Below, piece by piece: positions 34,070 through 43,434 of a stretch of 64,000 bases of DNA (the stretch's first letter is position 1; each line of letters begins with the position of its first letter). Both the position numbers and the translations under genes were made by a program. The notes beneath the pieces were generated by a model. The model was not told the DNA's origin. It did not search any database and saw only the letters and a program-made list of their open reading frames with translations. Source of the DNA: Enterobacteriaceae bacterium UBA7338. Lineage in GTDB: Bacteria; Pseudomonadota; Gammaproteobacteria; Enterobacterales; Enterobacteriaceae. The DNA lies in contig DKPJ01000014.1 of NCBI GenBank assembly GCA_002480085.1, positions 1 through 64,000 of the forward strand. Direction: 5' to 3'.

Positions 34070-35290
34070 ATGACCTCCTCTTCCCGCTCTGCCCTGAACC
34101 ACCGCCTCTGGGCGTTATTTACCTTCTTCTTTATCCCTGGCCTGCTGATGGCCTCCTGGGCTACGCGCACGCCGGCCATTCGTGACATCCTGTCAGTCTC
34201 CACCGCTGAGATGGGTGCGGTGCTGTTTGGTCTCTCTATCGGCTCGATGAGCGGCGTTCTCTCCTCCGCATGGCTGGTCAAACGCTTCGGCACCCGCAAC
34301 GTGATCCGCGCCAGCATGTCACTGTCGGTCTTCGGGATGATGGTGCTGAGCCTTGCCCTGTGGTTTGCCTCACCGCTGCTGTTTGCCGTTGGGCTGGCGC
34401 TGTTTGGCAGCAGCCTGGGGGCAGCCGAAGTGGCGATTAATATCGAAGGCGCGGTGGTGGAGCAGAAGATGAACAAAACCGTGCTGCCGATGATGCACGG
34501 CTTCTACAGCCTCGGCACGCTGGTGGGGGCGGGTATCGGCATGACGCTTACCGCCTGGGGCGTGACTGCGACCCTGCACGTTCTGCTGGCGGCGCTGGTG
34601 GCCATCGTGCCGATCCTGATTGCGATTACCGCTATCCCCGACGGTACCGGGCGCAACGATGCAGGCGACGCGCAGCGGGAACGTAAAGGTCGTCCCTTCT
34701 ATCGCGATGCCCAGCTGATGCTAATTGGCGTAGTGGTGCTGGCGATGGCCTTCGCCGAAGGATCCGCCAACGACTGGCTGCCGCTGCTGATGGTGGACGG
34801 TCACGGCTTTACCCCGACCTCCGGATCGCTGATCTACACCGGCTTTACCCTCGGCATGACCGTTGGACGCTTTACCGGCGGCTGGTTTATCGACCGCTAC
34901 AGCCGCGTCACGGTGGTGCGGGCCAGTGCGATTATGGGCGGTCTGGGGATTGCGCTGATTATCTTCGTCGATAGCGCCTGGGTGGCAGGCGTATCCGTGC
35001 TGCTGTGGGGGCTGGGGGCGTCCCTTGGCTTCCCGCTGACCATCTCCGCCGCCAGCGACACCGGGCCGGATGCCGCGACCCGCGTAAGCGTAGTGGCAAC
35101 AACCGGCTATCTGGCGTTCCTTGTAGGACCGCCGCTGCTGGGCTTCCTGGGTGAACACTACGGGTTACGCAGCGCCATGATGGTGGTGCTGGCGCTGATG
35201 GTGGTTGCCGTCATCGTGGCCCGGGCGGTAGCGAAACCGGGCCAGGCCTCTGCTAGCCGTTCAGAGAGCGCCCCACCGACCGGTCCTTAA
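34070..35290 (+). CDS. ybjJ: Major facilitator superfamily transporter YbjJ
   Basis: YbjJ is an MFS protein of unknown substrate with 12 predicted helices in 406 residues (402 in E. coli). The conserved loops KRFGTRNV and GGWFIDRYSR are visible after helices 2 and 8. The E. coli neighbours ybjH, ybjI and ybjK are absent around it. Its last 38 bases overlap the 3' end of mdfA on the other strand. Confidence 0.92.
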   Translation: MTSSSRSALNHRLWALFTFFFIPGLLMASWATRTPAIRDILSVSTAEMGAVLFGLSIGSMSGVLSSAWLVKRFGTRNVIRASMSLSVFGMMVLSLALWFASPLLFAVGLALFGSSLGAAEVAINIEGAVVEQKMNKTVLPMMHGFYSLGTLVGAGIGMTLTAWGVTATLHVLLAALVAIVPILIAITAIPDGTGRNDAGDAQRERKGRPFYRDAQLMLIGVVVLAMAFAEGSANDWLPLLMVDGHGFTPTSGSLIYTGFTLGMTVGRFTGGWFIDRYSRVTVVRASAIMGGLGIALIIFVDSAWVAGVSVLLWGLGASLGFPLTISAASDTGPDAATRVSVVATTGYLAFLVGPPLLGFLGEHYGLRSAMMVVLALMVVAVIVARAVAKPGQASASRSESAPPTGP

Positions 35291-36485
35291 GGAAGATAAC
35301 CATTAATCCCAGCCAGAGCAGGCCGTTTACCAGGTTGAAGAGGCTAAACAGCCCTTCACCGCCGCTCAGATAAGCGTGCTTGCTCAGCTCAATGCCGACG
35401 GTAAATATCGCCATCTGCAGCATGCCCATGGCGGCGGATACCGTCCCTTTGCTGATGTCGCTGGCGAACAGGGTCAGGCGCACCAGCCCGGCGTTGGCGA
35501 GGCCGATACCAAACGCATAGATGCTCAACCCGGCGGTCATCCACAGGTAGGCGTGGGATGCCACCATCGTCGCCACGGCCGCCAGCAGCAGTCCGATAAC
35601 GATCGGCCAGCCGCCCATGATAATCAGCGACCGTACGCTGCGCCGGGAGGTCAGCCGGGCCAGCACCAGGTTACCCGCGATCAACGCGCCGAAGATGGGC
35701 ACCTGCAGCAGGCCATACTCATAGCTGCTCATCCCCTCACCGCTGATAATAATGATCGGCGACTGGGCGATCCACGCCAGCAGCGGCAGGCTGACAAAGC
35801 CGGTTGCCAGCGCACCGGCGACGAAACGGCCATTCTTCAACACCGCCTTATAGTCCCGCCCTAGCTCTTTCAGGGAGAGCGTCTCCCCAAGGCGGGTGGC
35901 GGTCTCCGGCATCGCCCGTTGCAGGCCAAAGAAGGCAATGGTCGCCAGCAGCGCAAAGAGAACAAACATCCCCTCCCACGGTGCGACGTGCACCCAGGCA
36001 GCCCCCACCAGCGGGCCGAGCAGAGGCGCAATCAGCGCCACGTTCGCCATCAGGGCGGTGATCTTGATGCACACCGCCTCCTCAAATGACTCCTGAATGG
36101 CGGCATAGCCCACCGCGCCAATAAAGCAGAGGCTTACCCCCTGCAAAAAGCGCAGGATAGTGAACTGCTCAATGTTCTGCGCCAGCAGCGTCGCAAGGCA
36201 GGTGACAATAAACCACACCACGCCGGTGAGCATCACCGGGCGACGGCCAATACGGTCCGACAGCGGCCCGAGCAGCCACTGTAAAAACATCCCCCCGGCC
36301 AGATAGGCGGTCATGGAGGTCGGCACCCACTCGATGCCAGCATTGTACTGGGCAACCACCGCCAGCATCCCCGGCTGGATCATGTCGTTGCCGATATAGG
36401 TTGAGAACTCGTAGAGCACCAGGCAGAGGGGAAACATCAGTGCCTGGCGGCCTAAACGGCCTCTGGAAGATGAACGATTTTGCAT
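35253..36485 (-). CDS. mdfA: Multidrug/proton antiporter MdfA
   Basis: MdfA is an MFS exporter of cationic and neutral drugs such as chloramphenicol, and at high pH a Na+(K+)/H+ antiporter. The 410-residue length equals E. coli. The membrane-embedded acidic residues E26 and D34, needed for drug and proton binding, are present in YEFSTYIGND. The motif A loop reads GPLSDRIGRRP. It is convergent with ybjJ and shares 38 bases with it, which would make complementary 3' transcript ends. It is divergent from ybjG. Confidence 0.96.
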   Translation of the reverse strand: MQNRSSSRGRLGRQALMFPLCLVLYEFSTYIGNDMIQPGMLAVVAQYNAGIEWVPTSMTAYLAGGMFLQWLLGPLSDRIGRRPVMLTGVVWFIVTCLATLLAQNIEQFTILRFLQGVSLCFIGAVGYAAIQESFEEAVCIKITALMANVALIAPLLGPLVGAAWVHVAPWEGMFVLFALLATIAFFGLQRAMPETATRLGETLSLKELGRDYKAVLKNGRFVAGALATGFVSLPLLAWIAQSPIIIISGEGMSSYEYGLLQVPIFGALIAGNLVLARLTSRRSVRSLIIMGGWPIVIGLLLAAVATMVASHAYLWMTAGLSIYAFGIGLANAGLVRLTLFASDISKGTVSAAMGMLQMAIFTVGIELSKHAYLSGGEGLFSLFNLVNGLLWLGLMVIFLKDRSVGRSLNG

Positions 36486-36567
36486 GTAGCCTCTTTATCC
36501 TTAAGATCGCGCAGAGTGTAGTTAAATCGTCGCGCTGGCGGTAGTAAATTCTCTATGGCAGCGCACG

Positions 36568-36602
36568 TTTAATACCCTTTAATAGCTTAAGGTTCGTTTA
36601 AG
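36568..36602 (+). promoter_or_regulatory. BasR/PmrA-type boxes upstream of ybjG
   Basis: CTTAAG-GTTCG-TTTAAG (36586-36602) is the direct-repeat pattern YTTAA(G/T)-N5-YTTAA(G/T) bound by BasR/PmrA. Two further TTTAAT units at 36568 and 36578 extend the array upstream. E. coli ybjG is a BasSR target. Confidence 0.65.
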
Positions 36603-36658
36603 GTACGCGCTGCACAATGGAAGCCTTATTTAATGGTCAACAGGAGTGACGACACCCC

Positions 36659-37267
36659 ATGCTGGAAAATCTCAACCACACGCTGTTTTACTGGCTTAAC
36701 GCCACCCCCGACTCGCCATCCTGGCTGATTGCCGCTGCGATATATATCGCCAAGGATCTGATCACCCTGCTGCCGCTGCTGGCGGTGGCGCTGTGGCTGT
36801 GGGGACCGCATGACCAGGTGAGCGCCCAGCGCCAGCTGGTGATCAAAACTGCGATGGCGCTGGCCGTGAGCATGTGCCTCTCCTGGCTGATGGGTCATCT
36901 TTTTCCCCACGACAGGCCCTTCGCCCAGCACGCGGGCTATAATTTTTTACATCACTCGGCGGACTACTCCTACCCCAGCGACCACGGCACGGTGGCGTTT
37001 ACCTTCGCGCTGGCGTTTCTGCTCTGGCATCGGCTCTGGTCCGGCTGCGTAATGCTGGCGGTGGCGCTGAGCATCGCCTGGTCGCGCGTCTATCTCGGCG
37101 TCCACTGGCCGCTGGATATGCTGGGCGGATTGCTGATTGCCCTCAGCGGCTGCCTGGTCGCGCAGATGATCTGGCAGGTTTGCGGGATGGGGCTGCACCG
37201 GACTCTGCATCTCATCTATCGCCGCTGTTTTGCTCTACCTATCCGCAAAGGCTGGGTGCGTGAGTGA
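36659..37267 (+). CDS. ybjG: Undecaprenyl-diphosphatase YbjG
   Basis: YbjG is a PAP2-family integral membrane enzyme that dephosphorylates undecaprenyl diphosphate at the periplasmic face, recycling the lipid carrier. The three phosphatase motifs are visible as HDRPFA, PSDHG and SRVYLGVHWPLD. It has 202 residues (198 in E. coli). CAGGAG precedes the ATG. The BasR-type boxes upstream suggest polymyxin/iron-responsive expression. Confidence 0.93.
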   Translation: MLENLNHTLFYWLNATPDSPSWLIAAAIYIAKDLITLLPLLAVALWLWGPHDQVSAQRQLVIKTAMALAVSMCLSWLMGHLFPHDRPFAQHAGYNFLHHSADYSYPSDHGTVAFTFALAFLLWHRLWSGCVMLAVALSIAWSRVYLGVHWPLDMLGGLLIALSGCLVAQMIWQVCGMGLHRTLHLIYRRCFALPIRKGWVRE

Positions 37268-37297
37268 CTTAACCTGGCCGCGCAGGTAATATTGGAC

Positions 37298-37320
37298 GCC
37301 CTGCCGTATGCAGGGCTTTT
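37298..37320 (+). terminator. Terminator after ybjG
   Basis: GCCCTGC-CGTAT-GCAGGGC is a perfect seven-base stem followed by TTTT. It ends 20 bases before the deoR start codon, so deoR needs its own promoter or read-through. Confidence 0.75.
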
Positions 37321-37340
37321 ACTATTACGCCAGGGGATTT

Positions 37341-38099
37341 ATGGAAACGAAACGTGACGAAAGGATCGGCCAGCTGTTGCAGGCGCTGAAACGGAGCGAC
37401 AAACTGCATTTGAAAGAGGCGGCCACCCTGCTCGGCGTGTCTGAAATGACCATTCGTCGCGATCTGAACGCCAAAAGCGCACCGGTTGTGCTGCTGGGGG
37501 GTTACCTGGTGCTGGAGCCGCGCACCGCCAGCCACTACCTGCTGAGCGATCAGAAAACCCGGCTGGTGGAGGAGAAGCGCCTCGCAGCCCGCCATGCGGC
37601 AACCCTGGTGCAGGCCCATCAGATGGTATTTTTCGACTGCGGCACTACCACGCCGTGGATTATCGACGCCATCAGCGACGAGCTGCCCTTCACCGCCGTC
37701 TGCTATGCCCTGAACACCTTCCTCGCGCTACAGGAGAAGCCGCTCTGCCGGACCATTCTCTGCGGCGGCGAGTTCCACGCCAGCAACGGCATCTTCAACC
37801 CGCTCAACTTTAAAGAGACGCTCAACAACCTCTGCCCGGATCTCGCCTTCTATTCGGCGGCGGGGGTCCATCCGGAGATGGGCGCGACCTGCTTTAACCT
37901 TGAGGAGCTGCCGGTAAAGCACTGGGCGATGACCCGGGCGCAGTACCACGTGCTGGTGGTCGATCACAGCAAGTTTGGCAAAGTACGCCCGGCGTGCATG
38001 GGCGAACTGAGCCAGTTTGATGCTATTGCCAGCGACGTCCGTCCGGACGATAACCTGTTTGCGCTGGCAAAAGCGCAGCGCATCGCCCTGCTCTACTGA
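37341..38099 (+). CDS. deoR: Deoxyribose operon repressor DeoR
   Basis: DeoR represses deoxyribonucleoside catabolism (deoCABD and related genes) and is released by deoxyribose-5-phosphate. An N-terminal DeoR-type winged helix (about 1-58, with EAATLLGVSEMTIRRDL) is followed by the sugar-phosphate sensor domain. The ATG at 37341 gives 252 residues, the E. coli length; the 11 upstream codons overlap the terminator hairpin. Confidence 0.95.
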   Translation: METKRDERIGQLLQALKRSDKLHLKEAATLLGVSEMTIRRDLNAKSAPVVLLGGYLVLEPRTASHYLLSDQKTRLVEEKRLAARHAATLVQAHQMVFFDCGTTTPWIIDAISDELPFTAVCYALNTFLALQEKPLCRTILCGGEFHASNGIFNPLNFKETLNNLCPDLAFYSAAGVHPEMGATCFNLEELPVKHWAMTRAQYHVLVVDHSKFGKVRPACMGELSQFDAIASDVRPDDNLFALAKAQRIALLY

Positions 38100-38105
38100 T
38101 GCGGC

Positions 38106-39314
38106 TTACGAGAACCAGCTGCCGAACCACTCATGGAACTTCATCAGCACAAAGTCCCACATCCGGCTGAAGAATCCACCCTCTTCCACCGCTTCCATAA
38201 CGATCAGCGGACGCTGCTCAATGGATTTGCCGTTAAGCTGGAAGTCGATAGCGCCTACCACCTGCCCCTTCTTCAGCGGCGCGGTGAGCTGCGGCTCGGT
38301 TAGCTTCCAGGTCGCCTTCAGGTTTTTCAGCTGCCCTTTAGGAATGGTGATCGAGCCGGCCTCGCCTGCGCCGAGCTTCGCCTCGCTGCTGTCGCCAAAC
38401 CAGACGCGGGTGGTGGCGAAGGTGGCATCGGGCTTGATAGGGGTCACGGTTTCGAAGAAGCGGAAACCCCAGGTCAGCAGCTTCTCTGACTCGTTGAAGC
38501 GGATGCGATCGGTTTTACTTCCGAGCACCACCGAGATAAGGCGCATATCACCCTGCGTGGCCGAGGCCACCAGGTTGTAGCCCGCCCCTTCGGTGGTACC
38601 GGTCTTCATCCCATCAACGTTGAGGTTGGTGCTCCACAGCAGGCGGTTACGGTTCGGCTGGCGGATCTTGTTGAAGGTAAACTCTTTCTCTTCGTGAATG
38701 GCGTACTCTTCCGGCACGTCGTGGATCAGCGCCTTGCCCAGCAGGGCCATGTCGCGGGCGGTGCTGAACTGCCCCGGCGCATCGAGTCCGTGCACCGTCT
38801 TAAAGGTGGTGTTGGTCAGCCCCAACCGCTGGGCGTAGTTGTTCATCAGGCCGACAAAGGCGTCCTGGCTGCCCGCCACGTAGTCGGCAATGGCGATGCT
38901 GGCATCGTTTCCCGACTGGATAATTACCCCTTTATTGAGATCCGCCACCGAGACCTGATCGCCAGGCTTGAGGAACATCAGCGACGAGCCGCGCAGCGCC
39001 GGGTTGCCGGTGGCCCACGCATCTTTACCCACGGTAACCATATCGGTAAGGTGAATTTTTCCCGCTTTCAGCGCCTGGCCGGTGACGTAGCTGGTCATCA
39101 GCTTGGTGAGGCTGGCCGGATCCAGCTTCTCATCGGCGTTACCTTCCGCCAGCACTTTGCCGCTGGCGTAGTCCATCAGGATCCACGCCCGGGCATCAAC
39201 CGCAGGGGCAGCGGGGGCCGCGACCTGCTCGGCGGCAAAGAGAGAGGGAGAAAAAAGCACCACAAGCGCCGAAGCCGTAGCCAGGCCGCGGAGGGAGGGA
39301 GAGAAATGCGTCAT
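38106..39314 (-). CDS. dacC: D-alanyl-D-alanine carboxypeptidase DacC (PBP6)
   Basis: DacC is a low-molecular-mass penicillin-binding protein that trims the terminal D-alanine of peptidoglycan stem peptides, mostly in stationary phase. The signal peptide ends at SLFAA. The active-site S68-L-T-K71, SGN and KTG (MKTGTTEG) motifs are present. The C-terminal amphipathic helix (WDFVLMKFHEWFGSWFS) anchors it to the inner membrane. The ATG at 39314 gives 402 residues against 400 in E. coli; 26 upstream codons are unsupported. It is convergent with deoR, 6 bases apart. Confidence 0.95.
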   Translation of the reverse strand: MTHFSPSLRGLATASALVVLFSPSLFAAEQVAAPAAPAVDARAWILMDYASGKVLAEGNADEKLDPASLTKLMTSYVTGQALKAGKIHLTDMVTVGKDAWATGNPALRGSSLMFLKPGDQVSVADLNKGVIIQSGNDASIAIADYVAGSQDAFVGLMNNYAQRLGLTNTTFKTVHGLDAPGQFSTARDMALLGKALIHDVPEEYAIHEEKEFTFNKIRQPNRNRLLWSTNLNVDGMKTGTTEGAGYNLVASATQGDMRLISVVLGSKTDRIRFNESEKLLTWGFRFFETVTPIKPDATFATTRVWFGDSSEAKLGAGEAGSITIPKGQLKNLKATWKLTEPQLTAPLKKGQVVGAIDFQLNGKSIEQRPLIVMEAVEEGGFFSRMWDFVLMKFHEWFGSWFS

Positions 39315-39573
39315 AAAGGCCACCCGAGTATCCATTCTAAAAAACCGCGTTAGCTCACCGCTACGCGCTAAACGGTGAGTAGTAACGTACAAAAGCGGCG
39401 AAGAAAACCGCCAGCTGGTAAAGTTTTTTAAAGTTTACGCAAAATCACATCCCCATGCTGCCGAGGGCGGGATTTTTTTGTTTGTCGTTGCCTGAATGTT
39501 AACTTTATCTCACTATGTCAGCCATATGGTGCTGATGACAGCGCCCGGTTGCTGACGAAAAGAAGGAGTTTTT

Positions 39574-40200
39574 ATGATCACGCTGTGGGGCAGAAACAAC
39601 TCGACCAACGTAAAAAAAGTCTTATGGACCCTTGAAGAGCTGGAGCTGCCGTATACGCAAATTCTGGCTGGGCTGGAGCATGGCCTGAACCACAGCCCGG
39701 AGTATCTGGCGCTGAATCCCAACGGGCTGGTGCCCCTGTTCCGCGACGATGAGACCGACAGCGTGCTGTGGGAGTCGAATACTATCGTGCGCTTCCTGGC
39801 AGCCCAGTATGGCCAGGGCCGCCTATGGATCGAGCCGCCCGCTGCCCGCGCGCAGGCGGAGAAGTGGATGGACTGGGCTAACGGCACGCTCTCCCCGGCG
39901 CATCGGGTACTGTTGATGAATCTGGTTCGCACCCCGGTGGAAAAACGCGACCCGGCGGTGATTGAGGCGGGCATTGCCGCCTGCGAGCCGCTGTTTGAGA
40001 TTCTCGATAACGCGCTGGCAAATTCGCCATGGCTCTCGGGAGAGGAGTTTGGCCTCGGAGATATCGCCGTGGCGCCCTTCGTCTATAACCTGTGGAACGT
40101 TGGCCTGACGTGGACGCCGCGTCCGCACCTGCAACGCTGGTATGACGCCCTGAGCGAGCGTCCCGCCTACCGTAAAGTTGTGATGATCCCGGTGACCTAA
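39574..40200 (+). CDS. gstB: Glutathione S-transferase GstB
   Basis: GstB is a cytoplasmic glutathione transferase; the E. coli enzyme acts on bromoacetate and similar electrophiles. The N-terminal thioredoxin-like domain (MITLWGRNNSTNVKKVLWTL) has the SNAIL-type motif as ESNTIVRFLA, and an all-helical C-terminal domain follows. Its 208 residues equal E. coli. AAGGAG precedes the ATG. Its stop overlaps the end of yliI by four bases on the other strand. Confidence 0.93.
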   Translation: MITLWGRNNSTNVKKVLWTLEELELPYTQILAGLEHGLNHSPEYLALNPNGLVPLFRDDETDSVLWESNTIVRFLAAQYGQGRLWIEPPAARAQAEKWMDWANGTLSPAHRVLLMNLVRTPVEKRDPAVIEAGIAACEPLFEILDNALANSPWLSGEEFGLGDIAVAPFVYNLWNVGLTWTPRPHLQRWYDALSERPAYRKVVMIPVT

Positions 40201-41315
40201 TTTCCCGCTGGGCTAACCTTTAATAGCTCGCCGTCGGACTCGTCGGTGAGCACATAGAGGTAGCCATCGGGACCGACGCGCACGTCGCGGATGCGCTGGT
40301 TGCGATCCCCGAGGATGCGCCCATCCTCGGTGACCTTATCCCCGTTCACGCTCATCACAATCACGTCCTTGTCCTTCAGCGCGCCGATAAACAGCTTGTG
40401 CTGCCACTGCGGGAAGGTCGATGCGTTATAGAACGCCATGCCGCTCACCGCCGGGGAGTCCTTCCAGTAGAAAGCAGGCTGCTCGGTGCCGGCAACAATC
40501 TCCCCCTTCGCCTCCGGAATCTTCATCCCGCTGTAGTTAATGCCCCAGGTTGCCAGCGGCCAGCCGTAGTTTTTGCCTTTCTGCGGGATGTTGATCTCGT
40601 CTCCGCCACGCGGCCCGTGCTCGTTCAGCCACAGCGCGTGGGTCCAGGGATTCATCGCCATCCCCTGCGGGTTACGGATGCCGTAAGACCAGATCTCCTT
40701 GCGGGCGTTAGCGTTATTGGCGAAGGGATTATCCTCTGGCACCGCGCCCTCATCGGTCAGGCGCACCAGCTTGCCCTGGAGCTTATCGAGATCCTGGGCG
40801 GTGGGCCGCTGGTTGTTCTCCCCGAGGGCGATATAGAGATAGCCTTTGCCGTCAAAGACCAGCCGCCCGCCGAAGTGGTTGCCGGTAGAGAGCTTAGGTG
40901 CCTGGCGAAAGACCACCTTAAAGGCCTCGAGCCGGGTGAGATCGTCGCTTAACCGCCCGTAGCCCACCGCCGTTCCGGCCTTGCCGTCGCTGCCCACCTC
41001 GGCATAGCTCAGCCACACCCGGCGCGACTGGACAAAGTCCGGGGCCAGCACCACGTCAAAGAGACCGCCCTGCCCGTTGGCCCATACCTTCGGTACGCCG
41101 GAGAGGGGATCGGACAGCCCGCTTCCCGCCTGCCAGTGGCGCAGCTGGCCGCCGCGCAGGGTGATGAGCATCCCTCTATTGTCGGGCAGGAACGCCAGCG
41201 ACCAGGGGCGATCGAGTTTGGTTTGCAGCACGTCAACCTTTACCGGCGCAGGCGCGGCAAAAACCGAGGCGGACAGAAACAGCGCGGGGATAAAAATCAG
41301 GACGTTGCGGCGCAT
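40197..41315 (-). CDS. yliI: PQQ-dependent aldose sugar dehydrogenase YliI (Asd)
   Basis: This soluble periplasmic beta-propeller oxidises aldose sugars when supplied with PQQ. The signal peptide MRRNVLIFIPALFLSASVFA is clear. GSDH-type motifs include RPWSLAFLPD, GENNQRP and YGIRNPQGMAMNPW. It has 372 residues (371 in E. coli). No PQQ synthesis genes are in the window, so the source of cofactor cannot be judged. Confidence 0.93.
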   Translation of the reverse strand: MRRNVLIFIPALFLSASVFAAPAPVKVDVLQTKLDRPWSLAFLPDNRGMLITLRGGQLRHWQAGSGLSDPLSGVPKVWANGQGGLFDVVLAPDFVQSRRVWLSYAEVGSDGKAGTAVGYGRLSDDLTRLEAFKVVFRQAPKLSTGNHFGGRLVFDGKGYLYIALGENNQRPTAQDLDKLQGKLVRLTDEGAVPEDNPFANNANARKEIWSYGIRNPQGMAMNPWTHALWLNEHGPRGGDEINIPQKGKNYGWPLATWGINYSGMKIPEAKGEIVAGTEQPAFYWKDSPAVSGMAFYNASTFPQWQHKLFIGALKDKDVIVMSVNGDKVTEDGRILGDRNQRIRDVRVGPDGYLYVLTDESDGELLKVSPAGN

Positions 41316-41423
41316 GGGGCACTCCTTTGAGGGTCTCTGGCATAAAGCGTAGCCAGCGGAGCGTTGTGCGCGCCCATTTTTACAAAAGCTTAAGCAGAAG
41401 GGGGAGTTGCCTCCCCCGGGGAT

Positions 41424-41810
41424 TCAGGCTTCCACAACCAGCGGTGCGTGCTCGTTGAGGTTCTGAATGCATAGGTTAAGGGTTTTGAGACAGCGGTCGA
41501 GCGTCTCTACGTTCACAGCGATGTAGTTTGGGCAGTCATGGTGGCCGCTCATCATACATATACCCGCAGAGGAGAGTGCCCCCTCTGCCCGGCACAGCAT
41601 TTCACGTTCTTTCGCATCCGGGACGGCGTACGCATGCCGCTCCAGAACACGTATTTGTGTTGATAGTTCAAAAAAGCTGTCACGCAGATAGTTGCTTTCG
41701 CTGACCGACATGTAACCCTTCGCCTTTCTGAGCTGAACATACGCCGCAAGATCGATGCTGGCGTTAGCAAGTTTTCTCAGCAGGCTTCGTCTCAGTCTGT
41801 CAACGGTCAT
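41424..41810 (-). CDS. bssR: Biofilm formation regulator BssR
   Basis: BssR is a small cytoplasmic protein that affects biofilm formation, indole transport and AI-2 uptake in E. coli, by an unknown mechanism. The 128-residue product (127 in E. coli) has no recognised DNA-binding motif. The ATG at 41810 has GGGGAGGATCAC upstream. It is divergent from rimO; the 212 bases between hold both promoters. Confidence 0.9.
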   Translation of the reverse strand: MTVDRLRRSLLRKLANASIDLAAYVQLRKAKGYMSVSESNYLRDSFFELSTQIRVLERHAYAVPDAKEREMLCRAEGALSSAGICMMSGHHDCPNYIAVNVETLDRCLKTLNLCIQNLNEHAPLVVEA

Positions 41811-42022
41811 ACGTGATCCTCCCCTTGTCGGCCTAATCGCAAATCAAGCATAAGATCATTTTTTGTTCAAAATTATGCGCTGGGTCAATAATTATCCAGA
41901 GTTTAACAATTTTTACAGTGTGACAACCTAAACAAAATCTAACCGATTGAGTTAGCAGTAGAGAGTCGCCGCAAACCCGTGTAAAATCGCCCGGTTTTTT
42001 CTTCTGTTTACTTTGTGAGCGT

Positions 42023-43342
42023 ATGAGCATACAACAACCGCGTATTGGTTTTGTCTCCCTGGGCTGCCCGAAAAACCTGGTGGATTCCGAACGCATTCTT
42101 ACCGAACTGCGCACCGAGGGTTACGATGTGGTGCCGCGTTACGACGATGCCGATATGGTGATCGTTAACACCTGCGGCTTTATCGATAGCGCCGTGCAGG
42201 AGTCGCTGGAGGCGATTGGCGAAGCCCTGAATGAGAATGGCAAGGTCATTGTCACCGGCTGCCTGGGGGCGAAAGTGGATCAGATCCGCGAAGTGCACCC
42301 GAAGGTGCTGGAGATCACCGGTCCGCACAGCTACGAGCAGGTGCTGGAGCACGTGCACCACTACGTGCCGAAACCGAAGCACAACCCGTTCCTGAGCCTG
42401 GTGCCGGAACAGGGCGTCAAGCTGACCCCGCGCCACTACGCCTATCTGAAAATCTCCGAAGGCTGCAACCACCGCTGCACCTTCTGCATTATTCCGTCTA
42501 TGCGCGGCGATCTCGATAGCCGTCCGATTGGCGACGTGCTGGCCGAGGCCAAACGTCTGGTTGATGCAGGCGTGAAAGAGCTGCTGGTGATCTCCCAGGA
42601 CACCTCCGCCTACGGCGTTGACGTTAAGCACCGCACCGGCTTCTACAACGGCTCGCCGGTGAAAACCAGCATGGTTAGCCTGTGCGAAGAGCTGTCGAAG
42701 CTCGGCGTCTGGGTGCGTCTGCACTATGTCTACCCCTACCCGCACGTTGACGACGTCATTCCGCTGATGGCCGAAGGCAAAATCCTGCCCTATCTGGATA
42801 TCCCGCTGCAGCACGCCAGCCCGCGCATCCTCAAGCTGATGAAGCGTCCTGGATCTGTCGATCGCCAGCTGGCCCGCATCAAGCAGTGGCGTGAAGTCTG
42901 CCCTGAGCTTACCCTGCGCTCGACCTTTATCGTCGGCTTCCCGGGTGAAACCGAGGAAGATTTCCAGATGCTGCTCGACTTCCTCGTCGAAGCGCGTCTC
43001 GATCGTGTGGGCTGCTTCAAATACAGCCCGGTGGAAGGCGCGACCGCCAACGAGCTGCCGGACCAGGTGCCGGAAGAGGTGAAAGAGGTGCGCTGGAACC
43101 GCTTTATGCAGCTGCAGCAGCAGATCTCCGCCGAGCGTCTGCAGGAGAAAGTGGGCCGCGAGATCATGGTGATTATCGATGAAGTCGATGAAGAGGGCGC
43201 GATTGGCCGCAGCATGGCCGATGCACCGGAGATCGACGGCGCGGTCTACCTCAACGGCGAAACCAAGGTGAAGCCGGGAGACGTCGTTCGCGTGAAGGTC
43301 GAAAACGCCGACGAGTACGATCTGTGGGGAAGCCGGGTCTAA
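42023..43342 (+). CDS. rimO: Ribosomal protein S12 methylthiotransferase RimO
   Basis: RimO adds a methylthio group to aspartate 89 of ribosomal protein S12. The UPF0004 domain (FVSLGCPKNLVDSE), the radical SAM motif CNHRCTFC (CxxxCxxC) and a C-terminal TRAM domain are visible. It has 439 residues (441 in E. coli). In E. coli its upstream neighbours are yliE and yliF; here the gfr operon takes that place beyond its 3' end. Confidence 0.96.
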   Translation: MSIQQPRIGFVSLGCPKNLVDSERILTELRTEGYDVVPRYDDADMVIVNTCGFIDSAVQESLEAIGEALNENGKVIVTGCLGAKVDQIREVHPKVLEITGPHSYEQVLEHVHHYVPKPKHNPFLSLVPEQGVKLTPRHYAYLKISEGCNHRCTFCIIPSMRGDLDSRPIGDVLAEAKRLVDAGVKELLVISQDTSAYGVDVKHRTGFYNGSPVKTSMVSLCEELSKLGVWVRLHYVYPYPHVDDVIPLMAEGKILPYLDIPLQHASPRILKLMKRPGSVDRQLARIKQWREVCPELTLRSTFIVGFPGETEEDFQMLLDFLVEARLDRVGCFKYSPVEGATANELPDQVPEEVKEVRWNRFMQLQQQISAERLQEKVGREIMVIIDEVDEEGAIGRSMADAPEIDGAVYLNGETKVKPGDVVRVKVENADEYDLWGSRV

Positions 43343-43358
43343 TCTACCCTGGGCATAA

Positions 43359-43426
43359 CGCCTGATGGCGCTGCGCTTATCAGGTCTACAAAACCGTAGG
43401 CCCGGCAAGCTTGCGCCGCCGGGCGT
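43359..43426. repeat. BIME between rimO and the gfr operon
   Basis: CGCCTGATGGCGCTGCGCTT with ATCAGGTCTAC, then an opposed arm TAGGCCCGGCAAGCTTGCGC, lie between convergent gene ends and end 8 bases before the gfrF stop. Confidence 0.85.
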
Positions 43427-43434
43427 TAGTGCTA

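Noticed and set aside
42008..43408. 466-codon open frame antisense to rimO
   Set aside because: It is the mirror of a strongly conserved GC-rich gene; the product is His/Gln/Ala-rich shadow sequence with no family features.
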